NCBI RefSeq assembly: GCF_030272615.1
Contig: NC_081414.1
Location: 524,066,137-524,130,136 of the forward strand
DNA length: 64,000 bases
Direction of reading: 5' to 3'
From: Cryptomeria japonica
Lineage: Eukaryota > Streptophyta > Pinopsida > Cupressales > Cupressaceae
The notes under the pieces: model-generated
The model's input: the letters and a program-made list of their open reading frames with translations, nothing else
Databases searched by the model: none
What the model was told of the DNA's origin: nothing
In this document: in pieces, positions 34,601-45,482 of the stretch
Numbering within the stretch: position 1 is the first letter of the stretch
How the letters are laid out: the number at the start of each line of letters is the position of its first letter
Program-made: the position numbers and the translations under genes

Positions 34601-35274
34601 GGCATATTAGATTCAGCATCCTCTCCTAGAACTTGGCAAAGTGCCCAGTACATCCCTTTTGCCCTTAAGGTAAACATACTTAGTGAAAAGGGCTCTTGTG
34701 TATTGGGCCCTACAACTGCTAACCCTCCCACTTTCAGAAAAAGTTCTTTGAGAGGCCCATTCCTGAGATGAGTCCTCTGTGCCCTGTATACCTGAGTTAA
34801 TTGTGTGAAGTTTATATGCTCCAAGAAATTGGTAAACTCACTAAGCCCAAACGCTTTTCTCAGCTCTTCTGCATTTATCTCCACGAGGGTTTTTCCATTC
34901 ACATCCCGGATACACCTGGTAACTGAATCATAATTTAATGCCATCTGGGTTAACAAATCTGTATCCATGAACACCCCTAGGACTACCAATCTCCCAACAT
35001 CTAATTCCCAAATGCTATTTTGAGGAGCAGGAGAATTCCTCATTCCAAAACCGATTTTAAATAACCCCAACCCAGACAGCCCAACCTGTGTGTCTCTTAA
35101 CCAATTACCCTTATCATACAATCCTTCTCCAATTCTCAGTCGGGGAGCCCTGGGTACTAATTCTTTGGCCTTAGATGCCTGGTTGGTTGACAGCGTCAAC
35201 TGCTCTAAGAAGTCATCACACACACTTCTTTCAAGATAATCAACTTTACCAGAAAATTCCCTTTTAGGAGCCAT
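31630..35274 (-). CDS. LTR-embedded protein of unknown function, copy 1 (1214 aa, intact)
   Basis: The only uninterrupted copy of this frame in the window. I choose ATG 35274 (MAPKREF); the open frame extends further upstream but only with non-ATG codons. The N-terminal half (about residues 1-600) looks globular, with motifs such as FGLSEFTNFLEHINF and HGGLMGIKNGKVDRPFGWYS. Its helical style recalls plant transposon ORF1/Athila-ORF1-type proteins, but I cannot assign a family. A Lys-rich stretch near residue 640 (GKRKAHEV...PKKQRVGKE) could be a nuclear signal. Acidic segments, a coiled coil (KDAKEKEALQFKLETVLKAY), a Pro/Ser-rich linker (SSPARPPPTSPIIEFPLSP), a second helical region and an acidic Glu/Pro/Gln tail follow. 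It lies downstream of a TATA box and upstream of gag on the transcript. No enzyme motif seen. Confidence 0.75.
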   Translation of the reverse strand: MAPKREFSGKVDYLERSVCDDFLEQLTLSTNQASKAKELVPRAPRLRIGEGLYDKGNWLRDTQVGLSGLGLFKIGFGMRNSPAPQNSIWELDVGRLVVLGVFMDTDLLTQMALNYDSVTRCIRDVNGKTLVEINAEELRKAFGLSEFTNFLEHINFTQLTQVYRAQRTHLRNGPLKELFLKVGGLAVVGPNTQEPFSLSMFTLRAKGMYWALCQVLGEDAESNMPNHYLLMIVQILNPSLAITFDYASYIADAIHGGLMGIKNGKVDRPFGWYSLLMHLFLFKGGDYFASGMDLVKEKEGEKMPVQLWSTVLSWDREDASFLKFDKYFTSKIRTLLCSDNPRVPKVLLEFLRPKEFAENVKIVHNWGDMYLYPVSTVFRVFGFRGTPFLLPYQVPFKVGIAEILRQIGDLQEAELTGRGKGTIFPTATVAHQFVITKGGWKCFEDFLKPYHLSTTMSRCADPEDFFNGVFWKKVACRGRPHQFHFPKDVIRNEFDLDEQELRKEKWVAYRKALDFVHQFDASYDPLSSFFPLEEKIKFLIICFEDVMQTIKEKREVVIKNNPEKARMILGKSAPTKAIPPGDYTLHKKAGYSVLVSATGEPSSSKGKRKAHEVIDIQDNPKKQRVGKEVQSDTPLYSPSQSPLHIGDEQAATEYLSQLGSLGEIAYTYDEVEEGMPEEPTEAQMDITSTELKGQEWDPEIKKATSAFLADDSFVTSEAFMQFIWKQHIDTYNARCETRKAEQLNKDPASLEEEIKQEMMEEFKTITPEQGRDLVAQAGVLILPEWNIADALVLDAVRKETKPMEGVTFSKDNAALVMWSLKRNEDKKGKDTIGTSHIGGLMVRRVESTGVVEAASTVLETAKFSVAVAEKDAKEKEALQFKLETVLKAYDIAKEEIRGKESIIAKLQSQLVGQRQQGESSTLVITSSPARPPPTSPIIEFPLSPAPSSSQMIEITPQELESLKQTQAYYAGKYEEKIKATVSSFADTINASLLHNSVGKVMEIWTELIRDKVILTPIFDRWRPREQDLEFMCVSCDEARANPIIKSTSDITKSLLQLAREVDNVERRVKLLKKEYTDQVCELLPGIFANPDQLKDKQIWLNEINAKLSARVKGIIDLDDTSFFVITIQEIERIKSHYSFLNLEVNKLRNSWKGLTKVKSDVINFVWPTEETYGEWGIKYSTRDPEQLENIPEEPEEVATEQPVQQTAEEAEKSA

Positions 35275-35683
35275 TTGCAATACAACCAGATAAAGATTAC
35301 TTCTGAAACTATTTCTGTTATACGAGAACAGTTTCACGTATTACAACACAAGAACGGCTGCAAAATAAGAAAAAACCTGATGCTTGCTCGAAGAAATTCG
35401 CTCTGCAACCAATTCGCCTTCTCTGTATTTGTAAAAGATAACTCTGCGTTTGCCTCCTCTGCAAAAATCCTTTTAAGAGGTATCCTTACTTGGTTGTTAG
35501 GAAATCAAATGCTTGTACTCTGGGCCTTAACTGTAACATTGATTCCGCATGCTTCGGCCGTCCCTTCAAAATCGAATTCATACGAGAATTCATATTTTAG
35601 CTCCAACGGGTCGCAGTCTTTCTGCAAGTGTCTCTCTGTGAATTTCATTTTGACGGCTTTGTCCTTAGTCTAACTCCTGTCTT

Positions 35684-35689
35684 TTTATT
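35684..35689 (-). promoter_or_regulatory. AATAAA poly(A) signal candidate downstream of the LTR TATA box
   Basis: Minus-strand AATAAA about 85 bases after TATAAAG, the order expected for the R region of an LTR. Conserved in copies 2 and 3. Confidence 0.4.
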
Positions 35690-35771
35690 GGCCACATAAT
35701 ACCACGCGGCATCCGACTATTGGCTTAGAAAATCCCTTCACATTCTATTTTTATACTGGCTGAATGTCGCC

Positions 35772-35778
35772 CTTTATA
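35772..35778 (-). promoter_or_regulatory. TATA box, LTR copy 1
   Basis: Minus-strand TATAAAG in the context CCACAGTATAAAGGGCG, present in all three copies. A second candidate about 20 bases downstream reads TATAAAAATAG only in this copy; copies 2 and 3 have TATCAAAATAG. Confidence 0.55.
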
Positions 35779-35830
35779 CTGTGGCGGGCCCGTACCTTTC
35801 TCTTTTTGCCATGTCATCATCATGACACGT

Positions 35831-37029
35831 GGACGGCCGATATTCATTCTCGCTATTTCGCAGCCTTAAAGGGTGAGCACTTAACCCTTGCGAAATAGTG
35901 CGGGCCGTTGGATTATCTTTCAAGTTAATCACTTTTTAATCCTTCGAACAGGTCCTCAGGAATGGTGGGCCCACTGAGTCATCAGTGACATCTGGCATCT
36001 AGTCATCCACTGTGCTGATTTGTCATTCTGTCATTTGCCGGAAGAAGAACCATGGGGCCCCACTTCAGTCTCGACAGGTCTACCTCAGAAATGGTGGGCC
36101 CACTGACACGCCATAGACACCTGGCTCTCTTGTCACCTTCGAAGCTGACCTGTCAACTTTTCATTTGTCGAACATACACTATAGGGACCCACAGCTGCCT
36201 TTTAGACCGCGTGTCATCAAGACACGTGGACGGTCCAGGTTAACTTTCGCTATTTCGCAACCTTAAAATGTGAGCATCTTACCCTTGCGAAATAGCGCGA
36301 GCCGTTAGATATTATCTCGACTTGCTCGACATTTAAACCCTGCTAGGAGCTTTCAAAAAAGGTGGGCCCACGGACACATCATGGACACCTGGCTTTCTGT
36401 CCTGCTGACTGTGGCGGCCTGTGCCACGTGTTACCTTATAATATGCCAAAAGAAATCCACGGGGCTCCAGCTATCTCTGACAGCTATGCCTTCCACTTAC
36501 CCTGTCGTGACACATGGACGGCCGATATTCATTCTCGCTATTTCGCAGCCTTAAAGGGTGAGCACTTAACCCTTGCGAAATAGCGCTGACCGTCAGATCC
36601 TTTCTCAAGTTGATCAGCATTTAAACCCTGCTAGGAGCTTTCAGAAGAGGTGGGCCCATGGACACATCATGGACACCTGGCTTTCTGTCATCTTCGAAGC
36701 TGACCTGTCGACTTTTCATTCGCTGGAAGGAGCCACGGGGTCTCAATGAATTGTAAGAGCTATCCCTGCCAGGTCACCTCCACCTGTGAGCTGACTCATC
36801 TTTGGGGCCCACTTTGATCCTTAATCTTAAAATGCTGACTGTGGCGGCCTGTGCCACGTGCTGCCCTCTAATATGCCAGAGAAGACCACGTAGAGGGGGC
36901 CCCACCTTCTTGACAGCCGCAACCTTCACTTCCTCCGCATGACACATGGACGGCTGATATTAATCCTCGCTATTTCGCAGCCTTAAAATGTGAGCACTTA
37001 GCCTTTGCGAAATAGTGCCAACCGTCGGA
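35831..37029. repeat. Four inverted-repeat units in U3, copy 1
   Basis: Units at about 35831-35910, 36228-36310, 36516-36598 and 36948-37029. Each has the arms CGCTATTTCGCA and TGCGAAATAGCG (perfect or near-perfect 12 bp) around a loop with CCTTAAA and TTAACCC-like bases, and outer GGACGG / CCGTC-like arms. G-box words (CACGTG) and GTGGGCCCA occur between units. Likely promoter enhancers of the LTR (inference). Confidence 0.8.
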
Positions 37030-37144
37030 TCTTTCCCCAAGTTGATCAGTGTTTACTGGGCCCGGCACTTTAGAAGGAAATAATAAAACGCGAAAATTTT
37101 CAAATAATCAACATGACCGCCTAAGTAAATAGCAAGGGGGGACA

Positions 37145-37513
37145 CTTCTTACGACCCCGCGACCCATGACTTAAGTGAAATAAAGTAACGCCGGAATAGA
37201 AACCAGGGGACTTAACACAAAAGATAAAACCTAAAACTTAGAAAAACCTTAAACCCTCTAGGTTTAGAACAGAGTTGAGACACCTGGGGCCACACCCTAC
37301 GAATATTTTCAAAGAACCATGGCCAATTATGGGAAAAGAACCCAATTTTAAAAAATAGTGATAACAGCGGCTCTGACTGGGGATGGTTGATTGCAAGATC
37401 AACACAAGAAAACTCAGAAATTCTGGAGAAACAGACCAAAACACAGACCAAAACCAGGAAAACGGGAAAGAAAACAAAATATATACAAACCAAGGACCTA
37501 CTGTGCATGGACG
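37145..37513 (-). other. Untranslated region between pol stop and LTR, copy 1
   Basis: No coding sequence on the element strand. It ends at the inferred purine-rich primer (minus-strand GTAAGAAG) next to 37144. Confidence 0.45.
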
Positions 37514-40500
37514 TTAAGAGAAATAGTACTTCAGGAATTGTCCATGCATTGGAAATTCCTGCATCTCATCATTCATATTCTTCAAGAAATATGAATCCTT
37601 ACCATTCAAATCACAAATTACAAAAGGGCCAATCCAGAGTGATTCAAATTTCTTATGCTTTCCTTTATCCTGCCCTTTTGCATTCCACTGAAGAACCATG
37701 TCATCAATTTGAAACTTCCTTAACGATGTTCTTTTATCAAAAAGATACTTTGACTGTAGCTGGAGCTTTTGATTTTTCTTATGAGCAGAGGTTCTAAGCT
37801 CTTCCACCTCTACAATTTGGATCATCCTGCTTTCCATTGGTTCAGATATTTCCATGTCCTCTTCCTGCAAAAACTTATACACTGGAAGAAGGTTATTTAC
37901 TGGCAATCTAGCTTGGGTACCATAAACCAACTCAAAAGGTGACATTCCAATGGATTTTTTAACTGTTATTCTATCCGCCCACAGAGCTAATTTCAACTTT
38001 TGATCCCAAGACCTCTTGTTTTCTTCTAAGATCTTCTTAATGATATTCAGCAAGCTTTTGTTGCTAGATTCTGCTTGTCCGTTTCCTTGAGGGTTATAAG
38101 GTGATGAGTATGACATAAGTATACCATGACTATTGCAAAAGCCTACAAATTCTTCTGATCTGAAACACATAGCATTATCCATTACCAATTTTGCAGGTGT
38201 TCCAAATCTAGTCACAATATTATCCATCAGGAAATCAATGACAATTTTACTAGTAGCTCTTCTTGTGGGAATAGCTTCTATCCATTTGGTAAAATAATTT
38301 GTAGCCACTATAATCCATCCATGGCCTCTTCCTGACTTTTCAACAATCTCTCCAATAAAATCAATACCCCATTGAACAAAAGGAGCTTCTACAGAAACTG
38401 GATTTAGTGGTAAGGCTCCTTCATACTTGAGCTTAGAAGAAAATCTCTGACATGAATCACATCTTCGAACATATGCATGGGTATCTTTAAACAAAGTAGG
38501 CAAATAATACCCAGCTCGTATTATCTTACCAGCTGTAGTCTTAGCAGAGTAATGACCTCCACATACTCCATCATGCATTTCATTCAACATCTGTTTAGCT
38601 TGAAATTCATCCAAACACAGTAGTAACTCCCCATCTCTTTTTCTCCAAAAAAGATCACCCTGAATGAGGACATACTTTTGGGATTTGAGCTTTAAAGTTC
38701 TCTTCTGGTTGTGAGTCATTCCTTCTGGCAGCATATTACCCCTCAATACTTGGACTATCTCTGTGTACCATGGTTGCCTCTCAATACTAGTGACCAAAAT
38801 ATCTTCAACTTCAACATTGTGTACTTCTACATTCATGAGATTTGACTCAGCCATGAGCTTGGCCAAACCTAACCCTCTCACCAATTTAGTGATCTTTACC
38901 TCCAAATTGAACTCTTGAATTCTATTGATCCATCTGCATCTCTTCCCAGTAACCTCAGATTGAGACAGAATATCTTTAACTGCAGCATGTGGAACATAGG
39001 CAGTAACATTTGCATTCACCAAATATGGCCTAAAGGCTTTAACAGCTTTAACCAAGGCATAAGCTTGTTTCTCCATGGTTTCATATTTTAATTCTGCCGC
39101 TTGCAAAGATTTGCTATAGAAAGCTATGGGATGATCATATCCTTCATTATCCTTTTGCAATAATACTGCAGCCACTGTGTGATATGAAGCAAAAGAAAAC
39201 AGAGAAAAAGGCTTACCATAATCCGGGGACTTCAACACTGGTGCTTCCTGGATTGCTTTCTTAATCTCATTAAAAGCTTTTGAGGCTTCCTGATCCCAGT
39301 GAAACCTGGTGTCCTTCTTGAGCAACTTGACAATAGGCTTTACTATCTCAGCAAAGTTGGCAATGAATCTCCTGACAAAATTCACTTTGCCTAGAAAGGA
39401 CTGAATTCCTTTCACATTTTTTGGTTCAGACACCTTATTGATTGCTTCAATTCTTTCAGGGTCTATTCTTACTCCTTCCTTGGAAACTATATGTCGCAAT
39501 AATTTTCCTTCAGTGACCCCAAAATGACATTTTTTGGGATTCAGTGATACACCAAATTCCAAGGCTTTATCAAACACCTTCTCTAAATGTCCACAGTGAT
39601 CATCAGCTCTCTTTGAGAAACAAGTTAAATCATCTTGGTAAACCACCATAATAATGTTAATGAATTCCTTAAAAGCCACATCCATAGCTCTTTAAAAGGT
39701 AGCCCCTGCATTTTTCAATCCAAACGGCATTCTCACATACACATAAGTTCCCCATGGAGTAGTAAAAGCTGTTTTAAACTGTTCAGACTCCCTTACAAGC
39801 ACTTGATTGTATCCTGAGAAACCATCCATCATGGACAAAAGATCACAACCTGTCACTCTTTGTAGCATTGCTTCCATGTTTGGAGATGAATAATTATCTT
39901 TTAGGGAAGCAACATTCAGATTCCTAAAATCCACACACAATCTGATATCTCCATTCTTTTTCCTCACTGGGACCAAATTAGAAACCCATGAAGAATGTCT
40001 GATTGGTTTGATAATCCCCCCTTCTCTCAATTTAGTCAACTCTTGTTGCATTTTTGTTTCTAACAAGGGGTTAACAGGTCTCTGTTTCTGTCTAAAAGGC
40101 TTAGCATCTGGAAGTAAGGGAATTTCATGCTGAAAAAGATCTTGTCTATACGCCTTTAGATCTTCATAAGACCAAGCAAAAACATGTTTATACCTTTTCA
40201 GTAAACTGATTAGGTTAGTCCTAACATGAGGAGGCAGCTTCTTTCCAATATATACCAACTTGGGGGATGATTCTGTCCCCAAGTTAACCTCCTCTAATTC
40301 TTCTAACTTAGTGGTAGATTGTTGGTGTAGATGACTGTCATTATAACTAAACATGCTTTCTAACTCCACCAGCCCTTTAGGTATCTCGTTGGTTTCCAAT
40401 TGGACAATATCATTTCCAAACACTGTCTCTCTGCCATCCACTACTTCCACCAATGCATTACAATCAATTTTTTGTCCATCATAATCATCAACACATTGGA

Positions 40501-43500
40501 TGAACCTAAGAATATCATCATCATCAGCAAAAACTTGCCAGTTATATACATTATCAGGGATAGCAGGCCTAGCTTTTATTTCCACAGTGGAGATACCAGT
40601 TAGTGTTGCATCGTCATTTTTTAAAGCAACATTAGCTAGGAAATCTGCCATAATATTTTTTGCTCGCTCTATTCAGTTGATAGAAAAGGCATCAAAATAT
40701 TCAATAATATCCCAAACAGCATGCTTATATTGCTTCAATTTATCATTCTTAGATGCATACTTAGATCTTACCTGAGAGACGACCAGCTCTGAATCACCCA
40801 TCACTTTCAATAATCGGATTCCATGCCTCTTTGCAACCTCAAGTCCTAATAACAGAGCTTCATACTCTGCAGTATTATTTGTGCATTGGAATGCCAATAA
40901 GAATGAATATTTAAAGGTTATACCTGATGGGGATACAAAAAGAACTCCTGCTCCAGACCCTTCTTTGGAACAAGCTCCATCGAAATACATTTGCCACAAT
41001 CCATTCTATTGTGCTTGTAGCTCAACTACAATTGGGTCAGTGTTCTTCAATTGAGGTAATAATGGCTGAATTCTGAAATTATCTAAATCCACATCAATCA
41101 TACAGTTAAGCATACTAGGGTCCACATTTTCAACTACCTTAGGAGCTCGTGGCTCCCTGTATAGTTTGACCTTATTGCCACCAACAAGAATAGTAGCATA
41201 AGACAAATCCAATTGAACATTTCCCCCTACTGCTGTGGCCCACTGCCTAGAAAGTAACATGCCATAGTGGGGTTTAGTATCTGTGACAATAACATCCATT
41301 TTGTAAGTAGCTTCAGGAAATGCAGCTATTTTTACTTCTACATCTTTCATTGTACCTATCACAGGCACTTCTCTGTTATCCATGGCATAACATTTCCCAT
41401 ACACGGTGGTTACTGACAATCCTAATTCTTTCATGACACCATAGGGCATCACATTAGCCGCTGCTCCTGAATCTATCATGCAGGTTTTAATTAACCGGTT
41501 ATTGACTAGCAAAGTGACATAGAAAGGGTCCACCTGAGAAGGCTCCTGAGTGATAGTGGTTCCAACATATACCTCTGGAGTTTGGAACTCTTGATCCTTC
41601 CCAATTTTATCTGAACCAGTGTGTGATACTGAACCACCATCAGATATACTAGAGAATAGAGACAAAGCTGCATCCTTGTGTTCCTTAATCTTTAGTAACT
41701 CCACTAATGGGATAGTGACCTTCATTTGAGTTAAAGCTTGGGCCATATTAAATGTGGAATAATTACACTGTTCAGTATTAGCCTTAACCTTTTCTACTTT
41801 GAGTTGGTAACCCCTTTTTACTATTTCCACCTTTTGTACATCATCAGCATTTTTGGCATCTGTGGTTCTAGGGAAGTCTTTAACTTGTTCCTCTTTTTCT
41901 TGACTAGCTTTAACAGTAGCAGTAACACCGCTTGATGCCCCTTTCTTTGTGACCTCTTTTACAAACATGGAACCTGGCTCACCTTGATCAGTATCTCTCT
42001 TGGTGCTTCTCAGATTGTAGTTATGTTTAGCTTTGGCGATTGCGGCCTTAGTGAGATTTCTAACCTCTTCTTCATTAGGCCTCCTAAGATGAACTTCTTC
42101 ATCTTCAATTGTTACCACATTCAATGTAGGGTGCCAGCCTAAGGCTAAATTCCCTTTTACTGATCTTTCATTATCTAACGCATCACTGCACTCACTTGGC
42201 ATAGATTCCTCATCACTTTCTATGATAGTTTCAAACATATTAATATCAAGCTCTGCTTCTGGTCTCATGGATTCCTCCAGAGCTTGAGCTACTGCACACT
42301 GGTGAGGAGAATGTGGTCCATCACAAGCAATACACCAGGGAGTATTTTTTATATTATTAACAGTCTTGCCTTTCAAAGGATCTGGTGTGTCTTGGCTTTG
42401 GGCAATTTTAGGCTTCTCAACTTGGGGCTTACCATCCTTCCAATTTGTATTGTATGGCATATCATGTAACCTAGGAGGTCTATCTTGCCAATTGTAATGA
42501 GGTTTATCATTTTTGTTAACCTTAGCAGTCAAATCTTTCATAGCGGTGACCAGCTTTTCTATTTTATCCTCCTCCTTAGCAACTTTGTTAGGTTGCTGTT
42601 TGGTTTCATGCCATAATCTTCCATCTATCCTCCTTCCTAATTTACCAGATGCCTTTCTATTACTTTCAACATTTATGGCAATTCTAAAAGCATCCCTCAA
42701 GTTATGAGGATTTTTATCTCTGAGAATGTAAGCCATTTTAGAATCAAATGCATTATAATAGGTGTTAAGGCACATATTGTCATCTAGCCTCATTACATGA
42801 TATAATCTATGCATAGCCTTCTGGAACCTAGCATTAAAATCAGTGACTATTTCATTTTCAGATTTTCTGATATTATTGAACTCATTCAGCATGAAACTCA
42901 CATTAGTCTTATCACCATACTGTTCTTGAAAGCAATTTTTGAATTCCTCCCATGAACCTATGCTGGCTACTGGAAGACCTCTATACCAATCTCTTGCATC
43001 ATCAACCAGGGATTGAACAAACAGTTTCATAATCACATCTTCATCAACAATCTCATAATCATTTATCAAATCCCCGAAAGATTTGAGATGTTCCTCAGCA
43101 TTGACTGCATTGTTCCCCGCAAATTTATGGAGTTTGTCTCTTAACTCAATGGGAACATGATTTGGATATCCTGGGATCCCATCAAAAAACAATTGCTTAT
43201 ATTGTTCTAAATTAATCGGCCTTCTTTGAAAAGGGGAAACAGTATCATTATTCCCCATAATCATCTTAGCCTTTGAGATTGGGGATTGAGATGTTTGGGT
43301 ATACTGCTTATTTGAAGGTGTGTGGCTTACTGAAGCAATGTTAGTGTGCACTGCTGGTCGGATATTGACCTGAGGGAGAGAAATTTGTTGGGGATTAGGC
43401 TTACTAAGATCTTCTGATGGGAATGTAATAGGGGGAGCTTTTAGGTAGTTGATCTTTCTCTTAACTTCCTGATTTGCAGCTTCTAACTCAGCCTTTTCCA

Positions 43501-44359
43501 ATTCCATTTGGAGGTCTTCCTTTTCCTTCCTCATCCTTTCCATCTCTCTCTCATGTGCTAGGATCCTATGAGAAATCCCTTCTGCAGTTTTAGACTCTAC
43601 CCCATCATCTACCCATATCTGTTTCCCTTTGTCTAAATTAACTTTAGGGAGTTGGGAATCATTAGGGACTTCTTTACTTGGCTGGGCTACTGACTTAGGA
43701 ACTGGTCTGATCTTAGGGGTTAAGATTTCCCTGATCACCGGGCCTTCTTGATCACTCTTTTCTTTATCCTTGGCAAGGACTTCAAGATCAGCTATCTGTC
43801 TAAGAAGCCTATCTCTCTCCATCATTTTGGCTTTAACTTCCTTTTCCTTATTTGCCTCCTTTTGGGACCTCAAGGATATTAAATGATGAACTCTTTTATT
43901 TAATTCTTCAATTTCTTGGGACATTTTATCCTCATCAGGATAGTTTTCTTCAGAATCCGATGCATTAACTTGATCTATATCAATCAAACTAATGTTCCCA
44001 TCTATTGTCCTAGGAACAGAGTGCCTAATAGCATTTGAACTAGTTCTATCTTTTGCAGAAACACTAGCATGTGATAAATCTCGACTTACAATAGGCATAT
44101 CATCAATATTTCCAAACACTCCTGAATGAAAACCTAAAATATCCTGATCCGAATCTCTTGAGGATGAATTTGACTTTGCATAAATAGGTCGGTCAGGCAT
44201 CTTACCAGTATTGTTGTTTTTCTGCACCCATGCAGCATTTGACGGCTCATGCATCACAGATCTCTTCTGGCCTCTTCGTGATTGCTCGGGCAGACCTTCT
44301 TGCAGGGTTTCATGAGGATGTTTCTTCATGAATGATCTTGTATGCTTATTTCCTTGCAT
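37514..44359 (-). pseudogene. gag-PR-aRNaseH-RT-RH-INT polyprotein, copy 1 (three nonsense changes)
   Basis: A frame of 2282 codons from ATG 44359 (MQGNKHTRS) without frameshifts. Gag: coiled-coil region, retrotransposon gag domain (DDARDWYRGLP near 43000) and a Cys/His knuckle C-x2-C-x3-H-x4-C near 42310-42345. Protease MIDSGAAANVM near 41460-41490. Archaeal-type RNase H at about 41000-40630 with MYFDGAC, CTNNTAEYEALLLGL, GDSELVV and a final MADFL Asp. RT at about 40240-39400 (DGFSGYNQ; active site YQDDL near 39630). Original RH at about 39310-38880 lacks its catalytic Asp residues. Integrase: HHCC near 38570-38440, GIDFIG near 38375, VMDN near 38195, GQAESSNK near 38070. Stops at 41006-41008, 40673-40675 and 39692-39694, each replacing a Gln or Trp codon of copy 2. 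Copy 1 also has N for H before the integrase GNGQAE motif. Confidence 0.85.
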
Positions 44360-44535
44360 CTTGTTTGTCTTTATTTTAGAAAGTTTATATCTCACAAGGA
44401 CTGGTTCAAAAATAACAGAGTCGCCACCCACAAAGCTGTGGGAAATATAGACGCAAGCAGTCTTACTCACAAACACAACAATACTTTCCACAAGTCTTGG
44501 CACAGATTCTATTGTGTATATCTTTGTGATAACTG

Positions 44536-44553
44536 TCCCCAGCAGAGTCGCCA
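44536..44553 (-). other. Primer binding site, unit 1
   Basis: Minus-strand TGGCGACTCTGCTGGGGA, four bases after the LTR end. It fits the 3' end of a plant tRNA-Arg as I remember it, and tRNA-Arg is the primer reported for Ogre/Tat elements. A shorter second copy of its core, TGGCGACTCTG, occurs about 115 bases downstream (44416-44426 on the plus strand). Confidence 0.65.
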
Positions 44554-45482
44554 CTTTTGTTGTTCTCAAAATCTGATTCCCCTTCAATGCCTTTAATAAT
44601 ATAATCTAAAATGGGTGCCAAGAAGGCATCAAGGATAAAAGAATTTCGAAGACAACATATGACAAGGTTTGGTTAGACCTTCTACACTTTGGGCTCTTCC
44701 TTAAGCCCAGGTGGGTATACCTTCTGTGAATTAAATCCACACTCTTAAGCAACAAATCCACAGCAAACCAGTCCAGAAAACCAGTGGATTTATTCACCTT
44801 AAAAAATAATTGAAAACAAAGAGGGAAACAATACTCAATTTCAACATATTTGATCGACAACAAATGCAATAAAGGCCTCAGATTAATACCAGTGCTTTAT
44901 CCAAGGTCACAGAGTCACTCAAACTCAAATAAAACTCCTGAAATGAGGTACCCCTATACCTCCCATCAACTCAGCTTCCATTTATCCCTGTAAATGCCTA
45001 ACATCAACGAGGATCTAATCACTTCAAAATGAACTATGGTCCTCCAATTCAAAGTTTCTCCTAAAGTATTTACCGGTAGAGTGGTCGTGCATATTTAATT
45101 TCCCTCCTAAAGAGAAAAGCTAGAAACACCCATACTGAGATTGCCTTACAATTCCATTCAAACAGAAAAAATCCTAGACTATTCTGAATGAAACAAAGTA
45201 AATAAACTTAAGGACAATTTTGAAGACGACACACAGCTTTACTCAAAATTGATGGCCTGTATATTAATATTCATTTGAAAAATTTCTACAAAAGTCTGAT
45301 TCTCCATTAATCTTTGGAAAAGCGCAGAGAATTTTTCTGCAGCGTTTTCTTACAAAAATTTTGTGATCCCTTTCTCTCTAGTCCTGGTATCCATTTATAT
45401 CAATATGGATGCACAAAGCTTCGGACTTCTTGAGGAAAGTTTTTTACAATTACTTCAAAAATTGAAAAAGTTACAATTTCAG

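Larger units (their letters stand above)
30705..37144 (-). repeat. LTR 1 of the tandem array (about 6440 bp), with embedded ORF
   Basis: Minus-strand start TGTCCCCCC at 37144, preceded by purine-rich GTAAGAAG; end GAACAACA at 30705. It contains four inverted repeats, a TATA box, AATAAA and the large ORF. The 30705 end is firm because homology stops there and a PBS follows in the other copies. The 37144 end is inferred. Alternative: a short LTR of less than 925 bp with the ORF internal and 3' of pol. Confidence 0.6.

Noticed and set aside
35275-35673. Plus-strand 132-codon frame next to the LTR ORF (also 49126-49524 and 62961-63359)
   Set aside because: It covers the 5' untranslated part of the LTR ORF on the other strand. 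It is conserved only because the copies are nearly identical.
37387-37797. Plus-strand 136-codon frame (also 51238-51648)
   Set aside because: It overlaps the antisense of the pol end and the untranslated region. No protein-like features.
44360-44587. Upstream extension of the gag frame across the LTR/PBS border
   Set aside because: It has no ATG before 44359 and would translate through the PBS. The frame is open by chance.
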